From Lepidodermella squamata (taxonomy: Eukaryota; Gastrotricha), in the NCBI GenBank assembly GCA_047495785.1, contig JBLDXI010000009.1, positions 186,001-250,000 on the forward strand: a DNA stretch of 64,000 bases, written 5' to 3'. Position numbers and translations under genes: made by a program. The notes under the pieces were generated by a model that saw only the letters and a program-made list of their open reading frames with translations, did not search any database and had not been told where the DNA came from. Shown one piece after another: positions 33,332 to 44,818 of this stretch. Numbering within the stretch: the stretch's first letter is position 1; the number at the start of each line of letters is the position of its first letter.

Positions 33332-35296
33332 TCAATGATGATGGCCAGCACCGCCACCGCGCTCGGCCATCTCATACCGCGAAACGGTATCGGCAGCCGC
33401 TGATGTCGACGCAGCATCAGAGCACGATCGACTTTTTTTCATGTCTTGGCCGCCAGCACCTGATTTGTTCATAATTGATCCTCGACCATACATATCCTAT
33501 AGTAAAATGTTGAGTTGGATATAAGTAATAACAAGAGGGAATTCAGCAGTATAGCTTACCGCGTATGCTTCGTTTCGCAAGGTTGAGTTGAGCGTGCGGC
33601 ACCGGCATCGCAAAATTTCAACGAATGGACGCCGAATGTCGCGGTTGTATAGGGCATTGATTATGGGGTTACACATGCTTTTGGCGTAGCCGAGCCACAG
33701 AAGGACCGCAAAGAGAGTCATAGGCACACATTCTGGTACAGATCCACACCTGGAGTATAAATAGCATGTCTATGACTAAAATATCTCTGTTACTGATGTT
33801 ACCCACCTTCGAAGGGCGTTGACAAGTTGCATCGTAAAAAATGGCAGCCAACACAGTAAAAAAGTGCCCAGAAATACGCCGAGAGTGTTGACGGCTTTCA
33901 GCTCTCGATTTTCGTTCCCGCTACTCGACGACGCAGAGCCGAACGGACGCAGCACTTTGGAGATGCGAGTACGAAAGCCGGCGACAGGCGGGCGGTGACT
34001 GGACTTGAGCGACGGCCGCTTTCCTTGCATGCCGTTCGCCGGCGAGTCAGCAGCGTTTACAGCTTCTGCAAAGAGGAACATTTGAATATGCAATAACTAT
34101 AAATCAAGGCCGAGCTTCACTGACCTGCATCTTGCGCAGCGACTGCTGGGTCAGTCAGCTGCAAGCCTAACTCAGCGTTGCCTTTATGGCTGCGGTTGCT
34201 TGGCACGGCCGGCGCAGTGGAAGAGTGAACTAAAGAAGTTTGTTCGTTCGCTTTCGAGCGGTTCGTCTCTCGATCGGCCCTTGCCATTTTAGACACGATG
34301 AAGAAAATTCGAAAAGTTACATAGATGATAACTCCAGTTGGTACAAAGAAAGCAACCAGTGTGGCATAGAGCTAAGATGATAAAAGGAAGATATAAGTGA
34401 TTTCAGAATAAAGCTCAGACTAAATTTACCTGGAAGCCCAAGTCCGTAGGGTAAGAGCATTCTGAAAACAAGTTAAATCATATAAGCTTCCGCACGATTA
34501 TTAAAATTGAGCCATTTACCACCACGATTTCGCTCTGTTTTCCATCCAAACACCGCAGGCAGAGATACCGCAGCAGCCAGAGCCCAGGATATGAATACGA
34601 GTAACAACATAAATTTTGGAGTTCGTCGCTGTCCATATTGAAATGGCTTCTGTAAGGCGTAATAACAAAAACATGTAGACATTTACTCGGATAAGTTATA
34701 GTGTGATTTTTTACCGTAATGACGAGAAAGCGATCTAGACTGATGGCGGCGAGGTTCAAAATAGAAGCAGTACAGAACAGCATGTCAAGACAGACAAAAA
34801 TATCGCAGACGAGATTTGACAAAGGCCAATCTCCCCCATTCAACTCTGAAATGGCAGCCAGTGGCATTACAAGAGCGGCGATACCTGTAAGAAAAAATTA
34901 GTGGTGACTTCAAAAAATCTATCATTTTGAAAAATATCTACCGAGATCCGTCGTCGCCAAGGATACGATAAGGAAGTTATAAGGAGTTCTGAGGCGTTTG
35001 ACGAGAAGAACACTGAGAATCACAAGAGCGTTGCCGCAGATAGTACCGAGCATGAGAAAGCCGATGGCTATGGCGACAAGAACCGACCAATTGCTCCTCG
35101 GGAAGATGAATGGCACCGGTGAGTCATCGGTGCCATTGGAGACATCTATGCCCATGATGTTGGCCTCGTTTTGGCCATCGCCACCAAATGACCCACTGCC
35201 GCCTTCTAGATAGGGAAGGTCGCCGCTTGAACGTACCATGCCTCCGCTTCCGAAGTTGAGGCTCAGTGACGGGTCGAAATAGCTAAGTTGATCCAT
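33332..35296 (-). CDS. Class A aminergic G-protein-coupled receptor
   Basis: Eight exons: 35296-34942, 34884-34715, 34649-34520, 34461-34430, 34371-34125, 34065-33807, 33749-33560 and 33496-33332, predicting 515 aa. The N-terminus is Gly/Ser-rich with N-glycosylation sequons (NGT, NWS). TM1 has GNALVILSVL. In TM3, C145 and D152 sit at positions 3.25 and 3.32 (amine anchor), followed by FCTASILNLAAISLDRF, so DRY is DRF. TM6 is LGVFLGTFLLCWLPFF and TM7 is LLWLGYAKSMCNPIIN, in which Tyr of NPxxY is Asn429. TM5 (LYATLVAFFVP) lacks the serines typical of catecholamine receptors. Intracellular loop 3 is long, as in Gi-coupled amine receptors. TM3 and TM6 look dopamine D2-like and TM5 looks more like serotonin receptors, so the ligand is left open. 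The C-terminal exon adds a Gly/His tail. Confidence 0.9.
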
Positions 35297-38200
35297 GCTC
35301 AGTTTGACTGAAAAACGTAAAGTTGCAGGGTAAAACGAAAAGAATTTCCTTATAGACACAATATTTATAAACGCGCACTTGCTCCACACCTACTAATTCT
35401 ACTACGAGACCATGAGACTCATCGATGATATGCGAAAAAATGGCCAAGCCGCAGGGATAGCGGTATTATTTCGGCTTATTTAATTGGTGGCACATTTCAG
35501 CTGGCCATCAAGTAAACACGGCGCGGCGTAGAAAACTAGCCACTGTCCATCCCAAATTTCATAAATTGAATACCCAGTTGGCTTGTCTATGCGCAGTATA
35601 TTATTACGAATAGCTATTTCCGATATAAAACGATCTTTTTGAGGACTTTTCGTTGCCTATTAGTACCGGAGACTGAAAAAAATCACGATGCGCTGTCTAT
35701 TGCTGGGCAAATAAAGCAGAGCCAATAGCGATTAAGCACTTAACGAAAATTGATGGTCTGAACAATCACCAACTAGCAATCACTCGAGTTTTGTAAATAA
35801 AAAAATTACATACCTTCAAGGGAACCGGGATTCGTATATACCACGCACTTCGGTAGTACTCAGTGATTAAGTTTGATCGATGCTCGTCACAACAGGTTAT
35901 TGATTAGATAATTCAAGGAGTTGCAAATGCCCCTTGATGTTGTTGGTGCGTTGGATGGCTAGCACCTGATTAATGTCGCCCAAGTAGCGGATAGATAAGT
36001 CTATGCACTTGACACTCAGCCGCCGCTTCCGCGTTGCAGTTTCTTCTGCTGGATAGGTGAGGAGCTGGCGATGGAAGCAGTATTAACAACCGAGCACAGT
36101 TGCCGATCATTGATCATTTATGCCGTCGCCGTCAAAGTAGCCGACTTGCCCGGTTATTCTCCAGGTAGCAATTGTCATAATAACAGGAACAGATGAGAAT
36201 GATATCAGCCAACAATTACAGACGATGTACAACGCCAAAGTTCGAAAAACCCATAAACGCACCACCAAGATACTCTTTATGTCTCAAATCTTAAAAACAA
36301 CTAGTAGGCGTAAAGACATTTTAGAAAAGGCAATCATATATAATTGATTAGAAGCAAGTGTTGGGATGAAGAGCAACAGAGTCATATAACAGCTATAAGC
36401 AAAACTTACAGGTGATTCGTATATTTATTCGGTCATTCCATTTTAAAGCGATGATTATGACGAAAGCATCATCATTGAGAGCCGCGGAATTCATGTAACC
36501 TTATCCCGCTTTCATGTCGAAAAATTATCAGTTATTGCATGAGCAGTAAACAGGCCGATAAGACAGGCGCGCCATCTTTTCAGGCCGCCTTTCAACTTTG
36601 ACAATGAGCTCCAAATAACTTGGAGATTCTGTTTAATTGACATTTACCTGTATATAGCCTTGCGAATCTTACTCATCATCGGCAAGCCAGATGAAAAATG
36701 TTATTGACAAGCGGCCGGGTAAAGTAAAAAAGAGCTCAAGATTATGAAAAGCACGAAAAGCGACTGCTGCGGCTTGGAAACGACGTGAAAGCTATGGGCT
36801 ACGGAGGCGCAGCGGACGAACGACGTGAATGGGATAGCTGCTCTGTCCACACGGTATGTGTCCTGAGCGCCGAGCGAGCCTTTACGAGTCACATCGCTGT
36901 TTATGACCGGTGGCTCTTTTCAGCAGGATAGACACTGAATTTCTGCGCTGTTATTGCGACAATTTGATCGCCGACGTAAATAGATTGCGGCTGCTGAAAG
37001 AAACATATTGCCTGTGAAAGCGAATACGCTGGTTGGTAATAATATAGATGCCCGCACGGTGCAATTTATCGCTTGCTATTCCACGATGGGCTGTATGAGG
37101 CAGACCAGCTTATTCTTACAAAATGATGCTAGCTATTTTAATATAAAAACACAAGACGGGTAGCTATTTTTAAATCCGCTCAAATGAGAACACTTACACG
37201 GGATCAATGCCGGCTAGATATAAAAAGCGCGTTCAAGGTTTAGCTGCGAAAGATAAATGCACATATATAAATATACGCTTCCCGCAGGTGCGCCGTGAAC
37301 TTGTCGCAGAGGTGCAATTGACCGCTACTATATATGGCAAAGGGCTACCTTGATTTTCATCGATGTGTATCGGCTTGAGCTAATTGCCTCTTCACTTATA
37401 CAAGAAATTGCAATGACATGCAATATATTCAGTAATAAAGTTGAAAAAAATCGCTTTGCCACAAGCTACACGGGAGAAATTCGGCTTCGATTTAAAATTT
37501 GCTATGCATGAGATTCAGATAATTATAAGGTCCAGGCGTTGTTCCTAACTCGGAGAGCATTACTCTCGTAAACATTAAAATTCTTCATCTACATATACCT
37601 AATATCAAATAATCTAATTGTCAGATTTATAGTGTGAAGAAGATATACCATCACTTTTAACAAGTTATGTTATTGCATGAGAGATGCTCTACGTGAAAAC
37701 GTTACAATAATCATATTTCACGTTGTGGGCGCGTGCGGATGAGTGGCGTAACCCTTAACGCTTGGTCTAAATTCCATCGGCATAAATAGTATCATTTTAC
37801 AGGCGAACGCGAGAGACGGCACATAATTTGACTGCAACAAGTACCTACGGCTGGGATTGAGCAACCGCCGGCGCGACTGGCGCTACTAGGCAGCGATTTT
37901 CGGCTCCATGTCATCTCCAGGATGAGAAACGCAGCAAAATAAAAACCGAGCTAATTTGTCGAGATTTAATTAGCGGTTTTTTATTCAACAGAATGGGCCT
38001 AATATCGCTTAAAGCGCGAAGTTAGGCGATGCTGTGCGAACAATAAGGGAATAAAAAATAAAAAGTAAAACGCAACGCAGCAGCGTAGGCTCGTAGGGCG
38101 GGACGTGTGGCCTCGTTGTTGCCGAGAGTAGAAAAATGCATAACTACAGTAAAAAATAATGCCGTATTATATTTTCATTATTTTATTATTGCATTTCATA

Positions 38201-41200
38201 CTACAATTACCGACAGCCGACCAAGTTGTGTGCCATCATCGCAGAATTCATTTATTTTGCGCGCACTACGCCGCCATGCATATGCATGCTTACGCGTGTG
38301 CGTATCGCAGCGCTGCGCCTATCGGTACAGTGCCGGCGCGTTCTGCATATCGCGCTGCGTGACTGCGCCTATAATAGTATACGATTTTCGGTTGATGCGT
38401 GTCAATTCAGTAAGTAAAATCGCTGTGCTCACAAACATGCTCTTAGCCAGAAGAAATTTGTCGGCGCCGTCATCTCGCCACACGTTGCCAGCATGCGCAT
38501 GTCGATCTTTTGCGAACGCGCCTCGCGTTAATAACACGACATATTGCGCGGATTCGCCGCGTAGTGAGAAAAAATGCGAAAGGTCACAAATACACACGCG
38601 CGCAAAGCTGCACATCACAACACATTACTTGTGTATGCAGCAACGAAGTATATGCGTAGTAAGCCAAGCCTAATCGATTGTTTTCGCACGGCTATTGATC
38701 GGCATTGTGCGCACGGCGGTAGTGCAGCACTGTCGCCGCTCCGTCGGTTGATACTCACTGCGTTAGCAGGGTGAGTACAAGATACACACGCGAGCCACAT
38801 TAAAGCGCGACTGCTACCCGAATGCGATTTTATTCAGCGCAATGGCATAGCGAAGAAGAAGCCGGCGAACAATACCCCAGCTGCAAATAACGCGCCACCG
38901 CAGCCGAGAGAGAGAGAGTAAAAACCAAGCACTCTTCGGCGGCTGATCGCTCAGTGACGGCTATTTTTTAGTCCGCCCATTCGTTCGCGGCTTCTACGAG
39001 CGCCACTATGTATCGCGCGTGTCTCAGCGGGATCGCGCAAAAAATGCGCGCAGCTGGCGTCTTTATTTCCTGAATGCCGGCCTGCTGCTGCTGTTGCTGG
39101 CGACGAAAGTTGGCGCTCCATTGAAAGCTGACGCTATTTCTATGTATGCTATTTTTAGCGCTGCTGAAGTGCTCGCCGGCGAAGGCGCGCGCTCACGGGA
39201 CTGCTTACGAGCAACACAACTCACTACATACAAGCCGCACACGATCTTGCCTTGTTACGTGCCAATATCAGGAACCCCAGCAGACGCAGAAATGCAACGA
39301 AATAAGTAACGGAAAACAGACTGCCGTAAAAAAATGGAGGTTTGCGAGGAAAAAACCTTTTTATTCAACGAGAGCTGAATCAACACTTCCGATACCAAGC
39401 TAATGCATAAGGACCAAAAGAGAGAACGAAGAAAGGAAAGAGAATAGTGATACTGTGAAATACGGTGGAACGTGGCTAAAATTCACTCGAATCGTTATAT
39501 TGTTATTATAGCGCTATTTCGGGATATGATGCAGTCGTCGCATAAAGTCGAGCCGCTATCTATCGCTCTCTATTTCTTTTTTTCTCGCAGACACTCTTAT
39601 TGATGCGTAAGTATCTCGAATATTTTTCTGCTGCATTGCAGCCTAATAAATAAACTGAATATCCGCACGCAGCGTAATAACATAAGTAAGAGTTTGTAAT
39701 GCTATTGCGAGTCAAACGGGAGTCTAACACGAGAGCTATTCGGCTGCTTAGCCGAGCGGCTCATCATCATCATCTTATTCGTCAAAAACCAACATCGAGA
39801 GCGGCGGCGGCAGCGGCGGCGGCGTGAGAGCCGGAGCGCAACATCGTGATTGCAACGGCGGGTCGATCCTGTAGTGTGCGAATCAAGAAAATAATCCTGC
39901 CGATAGCTATAAATAACACGGCTCAAAATGATGCGAGTAGTACTGGTTAAAAAGCTAATGCAATATTATATAAATTAGCTAGCGAAGATGTTGTCGACTC
40001 GCATTGGAGAGGCGTGTTGGAATAGCTAACTATATATCGGAACCGGTCGGGCGTAGTCGAAGTGCGATGCTGTTCGCCATCGAGCCGTAACCAATTCCTG
40101 TTATGCCCATGTGCTATAGCAGACTCGTTATATAGCCGTTTTTCTCATCTTGCAGCGTAATGAGATCTAAATAACCTAATAGGGTGCATAGGATTTATGT
40201 TCTAAAAATAGCCGCATTCTGTAGTGTACATCAATGTAGCTATAAATTAAAATAAATATACACCGGGATCCAGGTTAGCAGCTAATCGCCTTCTTTTCCG
40301 CAAAAAAAACGTTCGAAGTGTGCCATAGATAAAAAAAACCATCTCTACCGCCTGTTTAAATTGCCCTCGTTTAGTAACCTGGTAAAATATTCCCCTGGAA
40401 ATACACACTGCTGCAATCTTGAAACTTGCAGGGAAAGATCGGCGGTAGGCGGGGTTCTTTCTACCGCTTTTCAATACTAAGATACTTATACTTATTTTAG
40501 CAATATTGCTTCCTTACTTTGACTGAAAGAAACAAAGATATCATTGCGTGAAAAGTTGAATAAAAGCGTGGTATCTCGTATCTCTGATCTGCTGCCTTGT
40601 TCCTGAACCTTTTAACCCTTTCACGGCGGGAAGGTCGATTTCGGAATTTCGACTTTGACAGTGCACCAAAATCTCAATTTGATGACGAATTTTTGATCGC
40701 CCTTTTGAGCAATATTACTTATCGATGTTGGATATAAGAATTTTAAACAAACATACCGCTACCTCGACCGTTTGAAACTTTGGTCATTTTAAAATTGGTT
40801 ACTGGGATCTTATATTTTCCTACTCCATTCAAATTTAATCGAACCGGTCGAAATCGCCCTATCCGCCAGGACTTATACAGGCTGAGTGCGCGATTTTTTT
40901 GCTGCAAAAACTGTCGCCAGGAAAAACTGGATAAGCTGAATACTGATCTGAATACTAAAACTTAGCCGAACTGCAGCTGTACTTGTATGAGCTTGAACGC
41001 TACGCCAAAAACAATGGTCTCACATCAATCAACGTGGCTAAATCCAAAGTCATGTAAAGACATGAGGAAAAAGCTTAGATGCACGACAGAGTCTGGTAGT
41101 GGTGAACGGGGTAACGCCGTGTTGAGAGGGCCAACGGTGTGGCTGTGAAGGTGGTACGTAGCAAAGGTGTGGGTGCTGCGAAAGCAACAAAAGAAAATGT

Positions 41201-41680
41201 CCCAATAAAATGCGCGAGCACTCACGAAATAGCTTGATTAGTGGTTTAAAAGGGATCGACCGGTGAGCCAGTGTCGAGACAAGCCAGTTTCCACATAAGC
41301 GTTCGTACATTGTGGCGAACTGAACCCAAGGAAAGCTATGAAGGACGCGGGTGACGCGGTCGAGGTTCCTGTCACAACAGGTTCCGGTGCCGTGCCCTGA
41401 CCCGATTGGTGGACCGGAGCATAGACGCCTTTCGCAGTTGACCGATTACAGGTCAAATGTTGGTGTCGGTGCGAGTCGATACGAAAATACCTAATAAATT
41501 TTCATTCAAACAATTTACCGACGACCAAGTCAAGATGGCTCTAAACTGAATTGGCAACGACAGGTTTTGACTGCATTCCGGAATGGGTGCTCAAATGATC
41601 GAAACGGGCTATCTCTTGGCATCTCGTGTCATTATTTAACTTGATTTTATTCGACGAAAATAATCAACGGTGTGGAAAAC
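35297..41680. other. Large intergenic region upstream of the GPCR
   Basis: About 6.4 kb without a supported gene. Between about 38050 and 39310 it becomes GC- and CpG-rich, and long frames open in several phases on both strands (for example 38107-38673 plus and 38319-38618 minus). They overlap and show no family, splice or codon signal, so they look compositional. A GA run lies at 38905-38919. This CpG-rich block could be a distal promoter or 5' UTR exon of a flanking gene. A 61-codon frame at 40780-40965 is not recognised. Confidence 0.4.
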
Positions 41681-42234
41681 GACGGTTGTTACTCCTTTAC
41701 ATAAAAGCGGTCCATTTAACGAAGTCAGCAACTACCGACCTGTGTCGATTCTCGCCGATTCTTCGAACCTTTTATAAAGGGTCATTATCGAGCAGATCGA
41801 GTCTTATCTATAAATAACACGCTTCTTTTCGCCCAGTCAGTTGGGATACGCTGTGAAGCTATGGGACTAATGGGAAGTATTCCTTCTCAAACCTTGCCTT
41901 CAAATGCATGGACAGAAGACAGAAATACTCTGAAAATGATGGCGAACGGAGTTACCTAGGATACCTAGGATAGGCTGACAATGTCATGGCTCAATCATGA
42001 GACCTACTGTAAGTCTCATGGGCTCCATCAGTTGACACAAACCTGAAGCCATTGAAAACGATACAAGATCGAACATTCAGGATTATAATGAAAGCTCCGA
42101 AACACGCCGACGTCGAACCGCTACGCAAGCAGTTACGATGGCTCCCGATGCACCAAAAGCGTACCGTACACATAATATCAACTCTGGTCTGGCACTGCAT
42201 GAACGGCGAGGCTCCCGAATATCTATATGCGAAA

Positions 42235-42707
42235 TTTTCGTACCGTAATTTGGGGTGACTTTGGTTAGTGCGGGGTGACATAAGCATATGTTTTTGCGAT
42301 CGACTTTCAATCGATAAAATCTTCGCAAGTTGACAAGTTGACTCCCTCAATATGGATGTCGCCGGAAAGCCAGTAACGAGTAGAAACAGATAATGCAGTC
42401 AAGGTCAAGTGCAGTCAGCCATCAGGAACAAGCATTTGATCGCATGGATTCCTTTGGTTAGTCACCCAAATTCTACCGGAAATCGAACGTTTTTTTTTAA
42501 CTTTACCTGTCATTTTATACTCGGTAATAAGTCTGACTGGTGTATATTGTACTTATCTATGTCTGGCTTTCCTTGGGCTATCCAGCGGTATCCCACTCAT
42601 GGGGTCTTCACCTTGCCGGCTTCGATATTTGAGTGGCTAAAGTCACCCCTTTTGACATGTCGAAGTCGCCCCACTGGCCAAAGTCACCCCAAATTACGGT
42701 ACGAAAA
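42235..42707. mobile_element. TA-flanked MITE inside the LINE relic
   Basis: The 30-bp ends 42235-42264 and 42678-42707 are perfect inverted repeats containing CCGTAATTTGGGGTGACTTT. The outermost six bases plus TA on each side may be target sequence rather than element, because the empty site would be the palindrome TTTTCG-TA-CGAAAA. Removing the element with one TA would restore the LINE frame AKFSYEKL. The interior has no transposase. Size is 473 bp or less, in the range for a Tc1/mariner- or pogo-derived MITE. Confidence 0.78.
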
Positions 42708-42803
42708 GCTTTTGACCCGGACCAACCAATGACTCGAAGCTTGTTCAACAACACCCTCGTCGTTCTTACTTCCGACTTTCTGAAACGGCTCTGAATATAT
42801 CTA

Positions 42804-43543
42804 CAGGGTGGCCGACAGTGTTGGGGATTTGATTTCTCAGATTTGATTTGATTTGATTTTAGACCAGTTTTTACTATGATTTGATTTCAGGGATTGATTT
42901 AAAAAAGCAAAGATTTGATTGGCGCGAAAAAACTTGATTTTGGGGATTTCAAAATCAAATAACGGCAATTAACACCGTGGGGAAAATACTGACCAGTGTT
43001 CGCAAACTGGCGAGATAATCATAAGAAACTTCAATTTTTATGGGTTTAAACGCATTCTTGTAAAATAACTTCTTTTTGACATCAAAATTGACCTAATTTC
43101 TGCAAACTTTGCTCATGCTCCGGTGAGAAGTGATGTAATGAGATGTGATTATCACTGATCCAAGTAAAAACCTGATAACGATGGTCCAAGTTTCGGGCAG
43201 TTGATGTCTTGGACATGTTTTCCCAGTGTTTTTGGGATTTCCAGAGATTTATACGATTTTGGGATTTGATTTCATCGTCTTGAGATTTGATTTTGGGATC
43301 AAAAAATGATTTTAGAGGGAGAGAGATTTGATTTCGATTTTGATTTAAAATCAAATCCCCAACACTGGTGGCCGAAAAATTTCGCAGAGCGGGAATTCGT
43401 TGCGCATCAATTTAATGAGGAGTTTTAAGAAGTTGAAGAATTTCAAGCATTCTTTTGCCAATGGAACTCCTCAATTTCTTGAAATTCCTCATTAAAATGA
43501 TGCGCAGCGAATTCCCGCTCTGCGGAATTTTTTGGCCACCCTG
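42804..43543. mobile_element. Short palindromic TA-flanked MITE split by a hAT MITE
   Basis: The left arm (42804-42815 continuing at 43376-43421) starts CAGGGTGGCCGA. It pairs with the right arm 43486-43543, whose reverse complement starts CAGGGTGGCCAA, over about 58 bp with few mismatches. TA lies outside both ends (42802-42803 and 43544-43545). Without the inserted hAT element and its duplicated 8 bp it would be about 180 bp, nearly all inverted repeat. Confidence 0.75.
42808..43375. mobile_element. hAT-type MITE with perfect 8-bp target-site duplication
   Basis: The element is 42816-43367. Its 20-bp ends CAGTGTTGGGGATTTGATTT and the reverse complement at 43348-43367 match perfectly. It is flanked by GTGGCCGA at 42808-42815 and 43368-43375. 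An 8-bp duplication and CAG...CTG ends are the signature of hAT transposons. The interior repeats GATTTGATTT many times in both halves and encodes no transposase. It is inserted in the left arm of the palindromic MITE. Confidence 0.88.
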
Positions 43544-43767
43544 TATGACATTCTGCACGGACATTTTCAAGACACCTTGATTTTGGTTTGACTTAGGATC
43601 GACTAACGTTGGTCCTCCTCCGACACTCAGTATGGTTGGAGGAACACCATCATCCTTCAGCCATACTGGGTACACCGAAGTGACTTTTATTTCGTTATGT
43701 GTACAGGTTTCTTTTTTGTCTTTTTGCTCTAAACGAAATAAAGAAGATGTTATGTTATGTTATGTTA

Positions 43768-44818
43768 CTCTGCACGGAAACTAGCGGCTGCACTTTTTTT
43801 AGAGCTTGCAAACTTTGATATCATGCTATTCAAATAAATAAATAAATAAATCAGACCTTGTCACTTAGGTGCAGTGTCAAGAACATTCCTTGCAGGTAAA
43901 AACCCAGATTTTTTGCACTCATCCCATATCTTTACTCTTTGAATTGGCATATTAAACATGGCTGAAATATAAACGAAGAAAAATCATCAACAATTTGGAC
44001 ATTTTTTACATAATCATGACGTGAAAGTCTCATATTTCATCAATAGAGGGCATTTTGAAGTTTTCATTACCGTGCATTAGGTGTTGCGTTTATGATCAAA
44101 TAAAAGACAACAGCAAGTCAATTTGAAAACAATAATTCGATTCGATAATAACCAAACTACCGACGAACAAATATTTAGTAAGAGCAGCATTTCATAAAAT
44201 TCAAAGCGATTGAAGACGCCATTTTACAGCTTGTACATATCAACAGTCAATCGCGATTTGGAATTATATTATCAGCCTCGGACATTTTTGCGCTCACCGC
44301 GCAACACACATTTTATCAATAATGATGCTATAAATTATTTCTTCCCACTTCTTCCACAAAATAAAGGATTTGATCATACCGACGAAGTTATTAGTCGGCG
44401 ATACATGTTGCTATTTGCCACGTGTGGCCGCCATAGAAAATACCTCGACTGACGAATAAACTAGCTTATTTACATGTCTTTTCAAGCATCTGTCGTTAAC
44501 ATCAAGTCTTCACTTGTCAAACTTAGCGCCAGCATCAAGTATTGTCAGGTATGTTTCAACGTAGCTCTACAGCAAGCCTGCCCGTCAAGTTTCCACAAGT
44601 GAACGGTGCCGCCTGAAAAGTTCTCGAACACGCGAGAGAATTTTCATAAAGAGAATTGATCGAAAACATGTTCATTTTCTACATCCGGCGCGTCCTATTC
44701 AGCCTCGACTGAACGAACAAGAAAGCACATTCTAGTCAGCGGCATTACCGATACTTCAACTTTGCACAAAACAACCGAATTACGGTAGATGAGTAAAAAA
44801 CGACCCGTTTCCGTGAAA
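43768..44818. other. Intergenic region 3' of AUTS2-like gene
   Basis: About 1 kb, AT-rich, with an (AAAT)n run near 43833-43851. The 80-codon frame at 44210-44452 has no recognised family. No gene called. Confidence 0.5.

Larger units (their letters stand above)
41681..43767 (+). mobile_element. Decayed non-LTR retrotransposon (LINE) 3' half, interrupted by MITEs
   Basis: At 41685-41810 one frame reads VVTPLHKSGPFNEVSNYRPV then SILADSSNLL, a stop, and RVIIEQIESYL. This is the start of a LINE reverse transcriptase. At 42040-42240 another frame reads IQDRTFRIIMKAPKHADVE then LRWLPMHQKRTV and APEYLYAKF, the C-terminal post-RT region of CR1/Jockey-type elements. Coding-like remnants (TNDSKLVQQHPRRSYFRLSE) resume at 42722 after a MITE. 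The element ends near 43749-43767 in a short (TTATG)n tail just after AATAAA. Stops, frameshifts and deleted RT core show it is dead. The 5' end is not defined. Confidence 0.75.

Noticed and set aside
38107-38673. 188-codon Cys/Arg-rich ORF
   Set aside because: Overlaps other long frames in a CpG-rich block, shows no domain and no splice context; likely compositional.
39019-39309. Signal-peptide-like ORF with a poly-Leu core
   Set aside because: It opens at GTG with no in-frame ATG upstream, and the nearest ATG is in another frame that soon stops.
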